Origin: Gonocerus acuteangulatus
Lineage: Eukaryota; Arthropoda; Insecta; Hemiptera; Coreidae
Direction: 5' to 3'
NCBI GenBank assembly: GCA_946811695.1
Contig: OX328124.1
Span: forward strand, 93,401,176-93,465,175
Length of the DNA stretch: 64,000 bases
The position numbers and the translations under genes were made by a program. Shown piece after piece: positions 33,605-45,837 of this stretch. Position 1 is the stretch's first letter, and each line of letters opens with the position of its first letter. The notes below the pieces were generated by a model. That model was not told where the DNA came from. It ran no database searches and saw only the letters and a program-made list of their open reading frames with translations.

Positions 33605-33784
33605 ATGCCTAAAAAACCAAAAACAAATATTTATTAAGAAAATACTCCAACACATGATTAATAATTTTAGGAATCTGAAACTAAACTGAAGCTTATTGAA
33701 TAACGTGAGTTTATTTTTAGTTAGAATGAATTAACGTTAGTTTAGTTAACTAACATTAGTTTTGCCCAACAATGTCTAGATGAT

Positions 33785-33965
33785 TGCCATTCGTCCAAAC
33801 TAAGGTTTATTTTTATTTATATTGAATACAGAGCTTGCGACAGTAGCGATTCGCTCTTTTTTAGAAGTTGGCGGTAGAAACCACTAGCAAAAGAATTATA
33901 AAAGGTTGCCAAAAATCCAGAATATTTTAGTGATTGAAAATTATTTTAAAATGGAAAGTGATTAA

Positions 33966-34033
<68 letters not shown>

Positions 34034-34255
34034 AAAAAGTACAATATAATATATAAAAAAGTATAATATAATATACCAAACTAAGGTATTAACATTTTAG
34101 TTACATATTGAGTTAGGGAAGTATTCCAGAAAAAACATTCTAATTCAAGGATTTTCCTTTGTGCTGGCAGATAGAACCTATTTAGTATAAGGTTCTGTGT
34201 GTGTAGTATGTAGTATGTTGTAAAGGGTTTGTGAAAATAAAGGTAGGAAATAGCT
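33785..34255. repeat. (TA)n at 33971-34028 in unassigned DNA
   Basis: Microsatellite followed by ATATAAAAAAGTA repeats (34029-34075); the rest is not recognised. Confidence 0.5.
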
Positions 34256-34835
34256 GTATGTTAGTAGGGGCTTGCTATGTAACACGGTAGATCATCTTTA
34301 ACTCCTGCACGTCCACCTTACGCCCAAGATATATCGCACCCTCTAATTTACGATACGCGCCAACCGGCTTAAACCATTCCCACCGATTTCCTACAGAAAA
34401 GAGATAAGCCCTAATCTTGAAATATAACCTCCGCCCTAAAAATGCTTTTACGTTTTCCTTCTATGCTTAACCTTTGAGTATGTAAAATTAAATTTTTCTC
34501 TCCACAGGGAACCTTTGCTATACTCTATTAAAAAATAATAAAATCAACTTGTTTCATTAAGATTTCCGTGAGCCATTGTTCATTATTAATATTAATTTCA
34601 GCGCCCATTAATAAATTACCTTCTTTGGCCTTCGAATTTAGCGAGAATCGAAGTAACAACCTTAGGCTCTCACACAACGCCGGGAAGTGTCGTTAGTGCT
34701 TGAAATTCATTCAAAGAAGGCATTACATTAAAATGTGCATAATTTTCCCAAAGTTTGACTCCGCGCTGTTTAGTCTATCTTTAATACGCCACAGGCAGTA
34801 TCATACCGTAGATAGCGTATTAGAAGTAGACAAAA
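34256..34835. other. GC-richer unique non-coding stretch
   Basis: Two segments (34265-34450 and 34590-34830) have a noticeably higher G+C content and no repeat character, but no ORF. They resemble the 15780-16200 stretch in texture; candidates for conserved regulatory DNA. Confidence 0.3.
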
Positions 34836-36350
34836 ATGCTCAATTAGAACTTGACCAAAAATTTAGTTAAATTATGCCAAACGCATGATTTATCTGTCTT
34901 TATTGCAGACATACGCCGTTCTAAATGTTATTTGGAAAAAAACCAATTCTCTATGCTCGTGCATGTTATTTTTCAATGTTACATTACTTTTTTAAAACCA
35001 GCATTAAGATTTCTTTAAGGCTTATACATTTTTTTTGTTCACAATGTATTTTTCAAACAGCAATAAGTCTTCAAAAAGTTGATATCAATAAAAATTACTA
35101 GGCAGTGACAAATTTTCGAGAATTACTACTTCTCCTAAAGCTTCTGAATCTCACAAAAGTTTTGAAATTTAATTACCTTTCTAACGGTATCCTCAGAACT
35201 GAGATTATCCTGCAACTTAATTGGAAATTTAGGGAGAAACTAATAAATAAATAATAATTTAATGCTTATTTGTGCGATCTCCTTTGAAATAAATTAAAAT
35301 TAGTCTTGATGAAATTGATATTAATGATTCCAGTCTCGCTTTAAATTTGAATAAAAACGAAAAAGAATTACTTCGAAACTTATAAAAGGTGCTCAGTGAC
35401 CATTAGCGCCACTAGAGCTGAATGTACATGGTAGAATGGTTACCACAGGAGGACAAACACAAATGGTCAAAAGCGAAATGTGAAATAAAAAATACTTAGA
35501 AGGTCTTGTGAACTATTCGAAACGCTTATTTTTTACAGAAGCTCACTGTTTTAATCATAAAAATAAATAAATTGAATGTATTCATTTTTTACGACACCAG
35601 ATATGTCATCTGTTTTATGTTATTTATATAGAAAAATTGTTGTGTTGGACAGTCAAAATTAACACACATTACTTTTTTGTGAAATACGCCAGGGAAATAA
35701 AAAGAATTGTATAGAAATATAATAATAACTTTCTGGACCTAAACCGTTTTTATGAAGGCATGTAGTACAAAACAAATTTTTTTGTTATAGTGCGTTTCAT
35801 TTAATTGTTAATATCTACTTGATAGGATCTTTATTCTAAGAAGATATTAAGAACAACAACAAGAGTAAATTACTCCATTGTTGATTCTTAAGGGCAATAA
35901 ATAAATACATTATTTTACTTCCATCCCAGTTCATTTTATATTCCAAGGGAGGACAGAAATAAATAATACAAAACCACATCAGTCTGTAATATTTATTAAT
36001 ACTTCTAGTAAATCCCGTCCTCTTTGGTGCCTCATCGGCTCAGTACTTAAGGATTTGCAGGGAACAAATAAAATATTAACAACCCATAGTGTTATCCACA
36101 ATTTATCGGGTGAATTAATAATACCCATTAAACATTAAATATCATTAATAATTAATAATTATAATTTCATTATACATTTAATATTTATTAGCATTAAATA
36201 TTACATGCCTATTTTTTTTAAGAGAAGGAGGATTTCCCTTGCTATGAAAACTTAAACAAGGAGTTAAACAAGGATGGGCGTATTTTACGTGAACCCTAAA
36301 ACCTAATTGACTTATTATCATGATTGGGCAGAAAAACAGAATATTTATCA
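34836..36350. other. Unassigned AT-rich DNA
   Basis: No ORF, repeat end or tandem structure recognised. Confidence 0.3.
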
Positions 36351-36354
36351 CTAT

Positions 36355-36892
36355 CATTCCTAAATATTTATTTTTATTTATTTATTTTTTTTTTATCACA
36401 TAAAAATATAATGCCAAACAAGTCGATTTACAATTGGGTGTCTCCTTCACCCTCGTTATTCAGGCTTGGTAACAAAACAAGCCTGGTTACTGTAAGACAT
36501 AAATAAATGATCAAGACAACTAATATCATAAAATACAACATAATAAATAATAATAATAAATATAAATAAAATTTAACAATACTTAACAATGATAATCATA
36601 AAATAATAATAATAATCAAATTAACAATACCATTTTACTAATATAAAAAAAACAACAAATAAATAAAATAAAGAAATAAAACAGATACAGCCAAACCTGG
36701 TCTAACTCATATAACCTCATCCACTAGACCAGAGCTCCTCTGGAGGTATCTACGTGGTCCAATACAAAATACATAAAACAAATCCACCATACAGTCCCAA
36801 ATCACATATACACAAACACAACATGCACACACAACAAATTAAAATAAACACAAGTACACAGTGATAAATATATAATTAAAACAAGTAAAGAA

Positions 36893-36954
<62 letters not shown>

Positions 36955-36955
36955 T
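36355..36955. repeat. LINE-tail-like segment, A/T-rich low complexity and (TA)n
   Basis: Reversed (AAATA)n at 36360-36395 leads into 'GATTTACAATTGGGTGTCTC', similar in layout to the reversed LINE tails at 11700 and 18590. AATA/ACA low-complexity DNA and (TA)n (36896-36951) follow. Confidence 0.4.
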
Positions 36956-36959
36956 CTAG

Positions 36960-37434
36960 AATCATCCAATTAATAACAAACGCATCATGCTCTCCTGTAG
37001 CCTAGATCAGTTGTTTTTCAAGTATGTTTGGCAAAATATCCATTCTTATCAAAGATATTGAAAAATACTTTACCAAGACTCAGCCATAGTACTCCGTTAC
37101 CATTATTATGTAATTCCAGATAATTTTAAAAACTTCTAAAATCATATAAAGTATTACGTGACTGACATCTTCATATGGTAACAAAGGATCTGAACTCTCC
37201 ATATATCCAGTTTAATTGAATAATATGGCAATACCATTCGGCTCCGTGAGATAAGGAGGGCTTAAGTTATCGGTTGGGATGGCTTGGCTCCTGTTGATGG
37301 CGGCTCCAACGTCTATCTTTCCATTTGAGTTATTAAACGACTTCTGACCCCATTGTTCACATTGCAAATATATAATATCATCATTGTGATGATCATGTTA
37401 TCATTGTAAATATTTAATCATTTAAGGTTATGTT
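36960..37434. other. Unassigned DNA
   Basis: No recognisable feature; ATCAT-rich near 37375-37420. Confidence 0.3.
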
Positions 37435-37438
37435 TTAA

Positions 37439-38481
37439 CCTTTCAGTAGTGGCGCCACTTTTTGGGAGATCCATAGTGGCGCTACACCTCACAGGTGCAA
37501 ACCCTATTTCGCGCGGGAAAATGTCCTCAGCAACGTGATTACATTGCTATTTCAGAGAAATAGTAAATAACTGCCGCCTTGGTAACAAAACAACACTTTT
37601 GTTTTTGCGGTGGACATAAATAATATGATGATTATCCGTTATCATATCGAACATGATATGATAAACAAAATCATATCATGTTCGGTATGAAATAAAATAT
37701 TAATATAAAATATGAAATTAAATAATCAATCTATGTACAGGAGTTTTTACGTCTAAACCCGGTCATACTTAAAAACACTCTGCTGTTATCAGAATAAGCG
37801 GCAAATTTCTCATTCTTTAAAAAAAAAAAGGAACATGTTTCATGACTACAATATTACTAGGTACTGTTCGTAGAATCATACTACACTTCATGTTAAAATA
37901 TATAACATTTATTATATACCACGGTATCCTATAGACATGAAACTTGTCTAAATATATAAAATATGAAATATGTCAAAAAAAAATATAAGATATGTATATA
38001 AAATATAAATATAAAACACATGAATATGAAATAATAACAACGTCCTGTGATCCTGTGTTGCTAAAATGTTTATACGAGACAATCTTAAATCTTATCCTAC
38101 ATGATATTCATGTAAAAAAGTGTAGGAAATCACAGGAATAGTGGCGCTGTACCTAGCAGTTGAAGACCAATTTTCACTCCTCTCATTTATTCTAAGATCG
38201 AATAAACTCACTCACATACTCATAGATGACAGCATAGTAAAATAGAGAACGAAAAGTGAAAATATCTCATATCTGTGAGTTGCGGCGCGGCACCTGAGAG
38301 GTGACGAGGGCAGCCACTCACAATGAAAAGCTCACAAAAAGGCGTCAATGCGACTTGCCGGTGGAAAAAACGGAAATCCGGAAGATACTAAAGCGGAGAG
38401 CACGCCAAAACACGGCTGCCAACCGAGCTCCGAAAATTAAAAAAATTATGCACCTCTCAGGTGCGCGCCACTAACGGAGGG
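37439..38481. mobile_element. TTAA-flanked piggyBac-like MITE, ~1.04 kb
   Basis: TTAA at 37435-37438 and 38482-38485 bracket inverted ends CCTTTCAGTAGTGGCGC and GCGCCACTAACGGAGGG (12 of 17 matched). Subterminal motifs 'TAGTGGCGCT' and 'CACCT.(C)AGGTG' recur inside both ends (37470-37500, 38143-38165, 38285-38305, 38447-38465), as expected of transposase binding sites. No transposase fragment. Confidence 0.6.
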
Positions 38482-38485
38482 TTAA

Positions 38486-38795
38486 ATATATGAATCATGA
38501 TCCATTAGTAAAACATTATCATATGTAAAGCTGTATCATCTACCATTGTAAAATTCTATCATATTTATTGCTATATCATTTCAATATGTAACATTTTAAT
38601 CTCAATCGTCTATTTAGGTAAAATTCTATTATATGTAAACCTCTTATCGCCACAGATGTGAAGAGTTTCAATAAATTGGAAAAAAATATAATAACCCAAG
38701 TGCTTGACACACCATAAAAGAAGAAAAATATTAGGACAAGCACACAAACGATCACCTTTTGACATGGCTGACCGATGGAGAAATTCTTCTCAGGA
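38486..38795. other. Unassigned AT-rich DNA
   Basis: Repeated 'TATCAT...GTAAA' motifs; possibly degraded upstream part of the Penelope relic that follows. Confidence 0.3.
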
Positions 38796-39400
38796 AAAGA
38801 TTTAACAGATAGAATCACTAAATTATTGAAAAAATATCAAATTACAACTACGTATATACACTACCAATACGAAGATCAGCCACCTTCTCCCGAACTACAA
38901 AGATGATCTTAGGCTGATGGCCCCGGATATATGAAGCATACCACGTGGAAAGAAATATATAGAACAGACTGGAAGATTGGTTTCTACAAGACTTAAAGTA
39001 CAAATAAAAAGTATCAAGAACATTGACACATGGATCAGCGATTGCAGAATATTTCTTTAACACAAATCACTGCATAGAGTTTGACAAAACAAACGTCATG
39101 GTAAAGGCATCCACACTCGGGAAAGAATCGTCCGAGAAGCGGTAGAAATTGTTAAATACCCTCAGAACTTCAATAGTGAAGGTGGCTACAGACTAAGCAA
39201 ATTATGGGCGCCCGTCATCCCAAGAAAGAATGTAATTGGCTACAAGGAATCCGACGATGCTGGAGGAATCGACCAATTAGGGGCCTGGAAAGAACGACTA
39301 CTACCCCGACCAGATATAAATAGAACCTGGACTAAACTATATTTTCATTCTCAGAAGGAACCCTGAGGAAGCCGACAGAATGCCTGACGAAAGGTCAGTT
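38796..39400 (+). pseudogene. Penelope-like element C-terminus (GIY-YIG endonuclease) relic
   Basis: In shifting forward frames the sequence reads LTDRITKLLKKYQITTTY (about 38801), RSATFSRTTKMILGL (about 38868), YIEQTGRLVSTRLK (about 38959, the 'YIGQT...R..EH' part of GIY-YIG), DHCIEFDKTNVM, RIVREAVEIVKYPQNFN (about 39126) and GYRLSKLWAPVIP (about 39183). This order is the linker, GIY-YIG nuclease and C-terminal tail of Penelope-like retroelement proteins. At least three frameshifts or stops break it, and no RT domain is visible upstream. Immediately downstream (39362-39395) 'CTGAGGAAGCC..CTGACGAAAGG' looks like an eroded hammerhead core (CUGANGA ... GAAA), as expected near Penelope ends. Confidence 0.75.
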
Positions 39401-39655
39401 GCTACCAATTTGACACGTTCATATGCTCAACACTTTAAAACATTAAATATCTTGGATTGTGGAAGTCTACGAGAATTATTATTACTACCTGAAGTTTTTA
39501 TAACTTTTCCTTTTGAAAGTTCTTAATTCTTAGCATTTTTCCTCCCTTCCGATAATTATAGTCATTGATACAACGTTTATCTGTTAGAAAGACAACAACA
39601 AATTTTTAAATATTTTCGATCAACATGTACATAACATAATTTAAGCTGATTATTT

Positions 39656-41060
<1,405 letters not shown>

Positions 41061-41127
41061 AACTAGCGGGACCCTTTCTAGTGTTGACCGACCCTTCCAG
41101 GTAAGATCGGATCGATTATCGATCAGC

Positions 41128-42581
41128 CAGAGTTGGGCAAACGTTAGCGCGCGCTAAAAGCTGATACCTCTCCGCTAATTTAGCGGAACTGTAGAAAGCC
41201 AGCGCTAATCTATTTATGAAATATGGTAATTGCTGAAAGCTTAAGCTATAGTTACAACATTTTGTCATCTCAAAGCTCACTTCCGGTCTGCTCTGAGCAT
41301 CCTCTCTCCTGTTCCACTTCCGCTTCAATCTACAGGATTTCCGATCACACGAATGTCAATTTCGGTTACTTCCGGTCGACGCATGCCTATCACTGGGTAA
41401 CTCCTGTTCGATCTGGCTTACTTCCGGTCACTCACAGACAATGGCACACTCGGACACTCTTTAATCTAGGTTACTTCCGGTCCTATATTCATCCCTGGGT
41501 AATTTCCGGAAGTACCCCAGGGCCTTCCAGGCACTCATGAAAGACCGGAGGTGAACCGGCAGTGACCCGGAAGTAATTGTAAGCAACCGGAAGTGGTCCG
41601 AAGTTGTCCAGATTCATCCGGAAACTGTCCAGGAGTAATTTTGGTGACCCGGAAGCCATTTTGGGAACCCGGAAGTGAAACCGGAAGTGGCCAAAAGTTG
41701 TTCAGATACATCCGGAAACTGTCCATGAGTAATTTTGGTGACCCGGAAGCCATTTTGAGAAAACAGAAGTGAAACCGGAAATGGCCAAAAGCTGTCCAGA
41801 TTCATCCGGAAACTATCCAGGAGTAATTTTGGTGACCCGGAAGCCATTTTGAAAATCCCTGGGGCATTTTCGGGCGAATTTGAAAACCTTTTGGCCACTT
41901 CCGGTTTCCCTTCCGGGTTCTCAAAATGGCTTCCGGGTCACTATAATTACTCCTGGAAGTTTCCGGATGAATCTGGACAACTTTAGACCACTTCCGGTTT
42001 CACTTCCGGGTTCTCAAAATGGCTTCTGGGTCACCAGAATTACTCCTGGACAGTTTCCGGATGAATCTTGACAACTTCGGACCACTTCCGGTTGCTTACA
42101 ATTACTTCCGGGTCACTGCCGGTTCACCTCCGGTCTATCATGAGTGCCTGGAAGGCCCTGGGGTACTTCCGGAAATGACCCAGGGATGAATATAGGACCG
42201 GAAGTAACCTAGAGTGTCAGAGTGTGCCATTGTCTGTGAGTGACCGGAAGTGAGCCGGATCGAACGGGAGTTACCCAGTGATAGGCATGAGTCGACCGGA
42301 AGTAACCGAAATTGACATTCATGTGATCGGAAATCCTGTAGATTGAAGCGGAAGTGGAACAGGAGATAGGGTGCTCAGAGAAGACCGGAAGTGAGCTTTG
42401 AGATGACAAAATGTTGTAACTATAGCTTAAGCTTTCAGCAATTACGATATTTCATAAATAGATTAGCGGTTAGCGCACTGCCGCCGCTAACCGCTAATTA
42501 TTAGCTCTGGCTTTCTACAGTTCCGCTAAATTAGCGGAGAGGTATCAGCTTTTAGCGCGCGCTAACGTTTGCCCAACTCTG
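41128..42581. mobile_element. hAT foldback element, 1,454 bp, ETS-motif-rich arms
   Basis: Begins CAGAGTTGGGCAAACGTTAG and ends CTAACGTTTGCCCAACTCTG. The 8-bp flanks CGATCAGC at 41120-41127 and 42582-42589 are identical. CAG-type ends plus an 8-bp duplication are hAT hallmarks. The arms are inverted copies of each other over roughly 700 bp each, meeting near 41870. Both are studded with CCGGAA/TTCCGG cores, dozens in all, and contain about 110-bp tandem units ('GACCCGGAAGCCATTTTG', 'ATCCGGAAACTGTCCAGGAG'). No transposase; the ORFs across it are by-products. Confidence 0.92.
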
Positions 42582-42639
42582 CGATCAGCTGACTATTTGA
42601 CACCATATTGGATTCGTTCAGTCAATGACCAGGCTAGAC

Positions 42640-42825
42640 GAGGCCCTGCTAGTGGAAGGTTCCTCTCCTCAGGTTGAGGCCGAATTTAATGTTTAAGAGT
42701 GTTCCCCTGAAGAGCAAAAAGGGTGCGAAACATGTAGGGAAGATAAATCAAAAGTGTAAAAGTGAGTGGCGATATTTTATTGACCTTCCGCCTTATTCGC
42801 CAGTTATATATATTTGAGCTAAGGG
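42640..42825 (+). mobile_element. Hammerhead-bearing retroelement unit 2
   Basis: 'TAGACGAGGCCCTGCTAGTG' and 'GTGAGTGGCGATATTTTATT' lead to 'GACCTTCCGCCTTATTC', matching the layout of unit 1 (14740-14910), with a hammerhead motif at the same relative position. It lies about 50 bp after the hAT foldback. No inverted tail was found on the left. Confidence 0.5.
42702..42741 (+). ncRNA. Hammerhead ribozyme motif, copy 2
   Basis: CTGAAGA (42707-42713), stem II GCA-loop-TGC, GAAA (42727-42730), the palindromic stem III ACATGT (42730-42735) and GUA cleavage triplet with scissile site after A42736. Stem I pairs TTCCC (42702-42706) with GGGAA (42737-42741). Compared with copy 1 two stem-I pairs changed on both sides (G-C to T-A, T-A to C-G) while the core stayed fixed, which argues for selection on the RNA fold. 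Confidence 0.72.
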
Positions 42826-42829
42826 TCAT

Positions 42830-43450
42830 TTAATGAATAATAATAAAATTATATTATTTGTACTTATTTTTATTAAAAAAATATATCATTATTATACATT
42901 TTCTTGTTCTTGGACTTCAACCTCAATGGGACTGTCCAAGTTGATAAACAAGCCACGCTGACACAAGAAGCCACGTCTAATTCTTAGCATCATCAAACTC
43001 ATTTCTTGAGTTTTTATTTGCCAGAGTTCGCCTTAAACATACATTAAAAGATAAAAACATAAATTATTCATTAATTAACGGGGATGTTCATTACGTAGAT
43101 GTGAAGACAAATTATTATTAACAAAGAAAAGAACGATTTTCGAGCATTTTGCTATAACAACAAATCTTTCTCCCATAATGTGCTAAAAAGATAAATTAAT
43201 TAGATATATAATCTCAATTTTATCTTTGTCCATATTCTCTTGCATTCCTTTAACACTTACAGTCACTTAAGGTTACGTCATGGTACAAAGGAGTCCATCA
43301 AACGTACTCAAATAGAGATCTACAGGTGTTTATTTCTGATTTAGTTTTGTTAAGAATAAAGGAAAACAAGATACACGCAGAGACGCGTGTATGTATTGTG
43401 GAAAGTAGTAGAATTATTGCCCAGATGTTTATTAAGAGGTTATATAAAAA
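42830..43450. other. Unassigned AT-rich DNA
   Basis: No feature recognised. Confidence 0.3.
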
Positions 43451-43451
43451 T

Positions 43452-43803
43452 AGGTTTTTTTTCTCTAGTTCCTTGTTAAAAAGCAATAAAAAAGTTTTGT
43501 GTTAATTAAATACTTGTACGTAATAGTTTATTTTCTCTAATTTCTTGTTAAAAAGCAATAAAAAAGTTTTGTGTTAATTAAATACTTGTACGTAATAGTT
43601 TTTTCTCTAATTTCTTGTTAAAAAGCAATAAAAAAGTTTTGTGTTAATTAAATACTTGTACGTAATAGTTTATTTTCTCTAATTTCTTGTTAAAAAGCAA
43701 TAAAAAAGTTTTTTGTTAATTAAATACTTGTACGTAATAGTTTATTTTCTCTAATTTCTTGTTAAAAAACAATAAAAAAGTTTTGTGTTGATAAAATACT
43801 TGC
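43452..43803. repeat. 72-bp tandem repeat, ~4.8 copies
   Basis: 'TTGTTAAAAAGCAATAAAAA' starts at 43473, 43545, 43615, 43687 and 43759 (period 72, one copy of 70). The unit continues AGTTTTGTGTTAATTAAATA and CTTGTACGTAATAGTTT. Confidence 0.95.
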
Positions 43804-44219
43804 AAGTTTTCAGTGCGTCAGGGAGTTTCTAAATTATATTGGAACGGACATACTTGAGACATTCATTTACTCTTTTGGAGTATGTATTTATATTTGCCGT
43901 TAAATAAAACCGGAAATATCGATTGTGACAGGGAATAAGTTGTCAAAATAAGCTAAGTGCACTATGATTATCTCCTAAGACTCATACATCGTGTATGGAA
44001 GTCACTAACTCACAGCCTTCATAATTTCCGACTTATAAAGATGCGGGTTACTTGGCATCTCATTAAATACCGTGTTTTTTTTTTTAGGTTAATTCTATGG
44101 TAAACAGTTCCACAGAAAAGTTGAGGATTTGAACTCACTAAGTTATTCCCTATAACTATCAATGTATAGGTCTGGTGAAGTTGAATTTAAATTAGTAAAA
44201 ATAAATTAATTGCCCATAC

Positions 44220-44438
44220 CCAGTGCTTTGGAATATCCTTTGTCTCTGGTGTGGGCTCTGCTTAAGATTCTTAGCAGAGTGAAATCTAGTCCCATCTGCC
44301 TTCGCTGAGCGCCTGTCACGTTGAAAGTGAATATTATTGTAGAATGGAACTTCGGTTCGTTGAACAGCTCGGACTGCCGTCATGCTTCTAGCTAAAGCTT
44401 CTTCGTAGGAAGTCTTGTTCATGGGATAGAGACAATAT
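44220..44438 (-). CDS. Exon 5 of unidentified minus-strand gene
   Basis: After the acceptor TATAATTGCAG the frame (entering in phase 2) reads [18 protein letters not shown], then [32 protein letters not shown] and [18 protein letters not shown]. The donor at 44219 is G|GTATGG, leaving phase 2; alternatively the frame runs on to a TAA at 44192, which would make it the last exon. The first base completes the AG-ending codon left by exon 4 to give Arg, so the two join without a break. Composition is less AT-rich than the flanks. Product unknown; the basic segment RDRRS could be a protease site. Confidence 0.55.
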
Positions 44439-44490
44439 CTGCAATTATACATGAACAATGGGATTCTAGAAAATTTGTTTTTTGATGTAA

Positions 44491-44495
<5 letters not shown>

Positions 44496-44582
<87 letters not shown>
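44496..44582. repeat. (TA)n microsatellite
   Basis: About 43 TA units with one G interruption. Confidence 0.95.
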
Positions 44583-44585
<3 letters not shown>

Positions 44586-44589
44586 CCCG

Positions 44590-44917
44590 TAATATCCCAC
44601 GAGGGCCCTGAGGGGCAGATACTGTAGAGGTATCTGATTCAAGACCATAAGGCGCTCTAGGGAGATAGTGTGATCAGTACTATGCTTCGGCCGCCTGATT
44701 TTCCCCTTTCTGCTTCGAGTGCTAGAGTCATTAGCACCAATGTACCCATTAATAAATTAATTAAACGCTGAGTTGGCCTAGGGACGGTCAGGGAGGCCGA
44801 ATTCAACCCATGAACGAAGACACTAGATGAAAAAATCTTTAGTGCTTCTCGGTATTTGAACTCCGGGCCTCCAGCATATGAGTCCAGTGCTTTACCATTG
44901 AGCTAGCCTCGCCCCCA
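44590..44917 (-). mobile_element. tRNA-derived SINE, second family
   Basis: On the minus strand it starts GGGGGCGAGGCTAGCTCAAT (box A TAGCTCAATGG), continues ATGCTGGAGGCCCGGAGTTC (box B GGAGTTCAAAT). The tRNA-like head is well preserved over about 70 nt, then comes an unrelated body. The far end near 44590 is uncertain. Confidence 0.75.
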
Positions 44918-44919
44918 AG

Positions 44920-45630
44920 TTTTAATGTAACTTAAGAGAAACTTGAGAGCTTGAATAATTCATTCAGAATTAAGTTTATTGTGGAAATAATATAATAGAG
45001 ATTTTAAAGGTGAAATGTCTATTTCTCTACTGTTTAATAATTTACAACCATTGGAGTGCTTTGGGAATTAACTCCAGAGGGAGAGCTCAGTAGATTTGCG
45101 ATAAATCTGTTAACAATAATTTCATCACAACAACCATAGTGACTGCGAATAACAAACCAATACTCATTTGATATTTCACAGAGAACTAAATAAAACAGGA
45201 AAACAAGGTAGGATAACTATTAAAGAAAGTTAATTATCTAAAATATAATGTTTTTAGATCAACCAAATTATATATTCGCTGCGAGAAAATTGGTGAAACT
45301 TACAAAACGGTATCATTTATTTAAAATAACTATATAATAAATATCAATAATGTGATGTTTACACAAAATACTGAGTTGAAAGCCTCGAAATTTAAGAATT
45401 TTCGCGGTTTTTCTAAAATTCCTCTTAAATTGAGTATTTAATCGAAAAGTTTAATATAACTAAGTTGACTTTTACTTCATTCAAAAATTGTTTTACGTTT
45501 ACGTGGGCATTAAAATTTAAATAAAAAAATAATTTACCTCTTTACTTAGTGAAAATATTCTTACAGTTTATCATATTTTTAGTGTGATATCTCATATCTC
45601 AAACATATTCCCAACTATTATTTCTAAATA
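44920..45630. other. Unassigned AT-rich intronic DNA
   Basis: 'GGGCATTAAAATTTAAATAA' at 45505 is a detached SINE tail. Nothing else recognised. Confidence 0.35.
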
Positions 45631-45636
45631 CATAAC

Positions 45637-45779
45637 CTTAAATTGAAGTCAACGTACGACTTCCTGGCAGTCCTTTTATTTCTTTTTGGAAATGCAGATA
45701 ATTTTCCTTTGGTATTCTGATTATTTGAGGCATTTCGGCATACTTTTCTCTTTTTATGCTTATCGCAGTGATTTGATAC
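45637..45779 (-). CDS. Exon 4 of unidentified minus-strand gene
   Basis: Acceptor TGTTTTAG at 45780-45781, then phase 0: VSNHCDKHKKRKVCRNASNN, QNTKGKLSAFPKRNKRT, ARKSYVDFNL and two bases of the next codon. Donor AAG|GTTATG (weaker than consensus) at 45636. Length 143 nt leaves phase 2, which exactly suits exon 5. Like exons 1-3 it begins with GT just after the AG. Strongly basic with two cysteines and KR-type dibasic sites, hinting at a secreted or cleaved region. Without exon joining it would stop seven codons later. Confidence 0.45.
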
Positions 45780-45837
45780 CTAAAACATTTAAACTGTGAG
45801 TAGCATAATTAATAGTTACTGCAATATCTTTCGTTGT

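Larger units (their letters stand above)
29281..33774. mobile_element. hAT-like element, host of nested LINE and Helitron-like copy
   Basis: Left end CAATGTTTGGCAAAACTAA and right end TTAGTTTTGCCCAACAATG are inverted (one mismatch in 19). Flanking octamers TTTAGATG (29273-29280) and TCTAGATG (33775-33782) match 7 of 8, an 8-bp hAT-type duplication. Removing the nested LINE (29714-32767 plus its duplicated site) and Helitron-like copy F leaves about 700 bp rich in ACTAAAACTAAA. The end shares GTT.GGCAAA with the hAT foldback at 41128. Confidence 0.7.

Noticed and set aside
41223..42409. Several ORFs of 60-105 codons in the hAT foldback region
   Set aside because: They are mirrored in both arms and arise from tandem units; no transposase motif is present.
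44850..44917. Possible functional tRNA (minus strand)
   Set aside because: The head is tRNA-like but lacks paired acceptor ends and continues into a SINE body.
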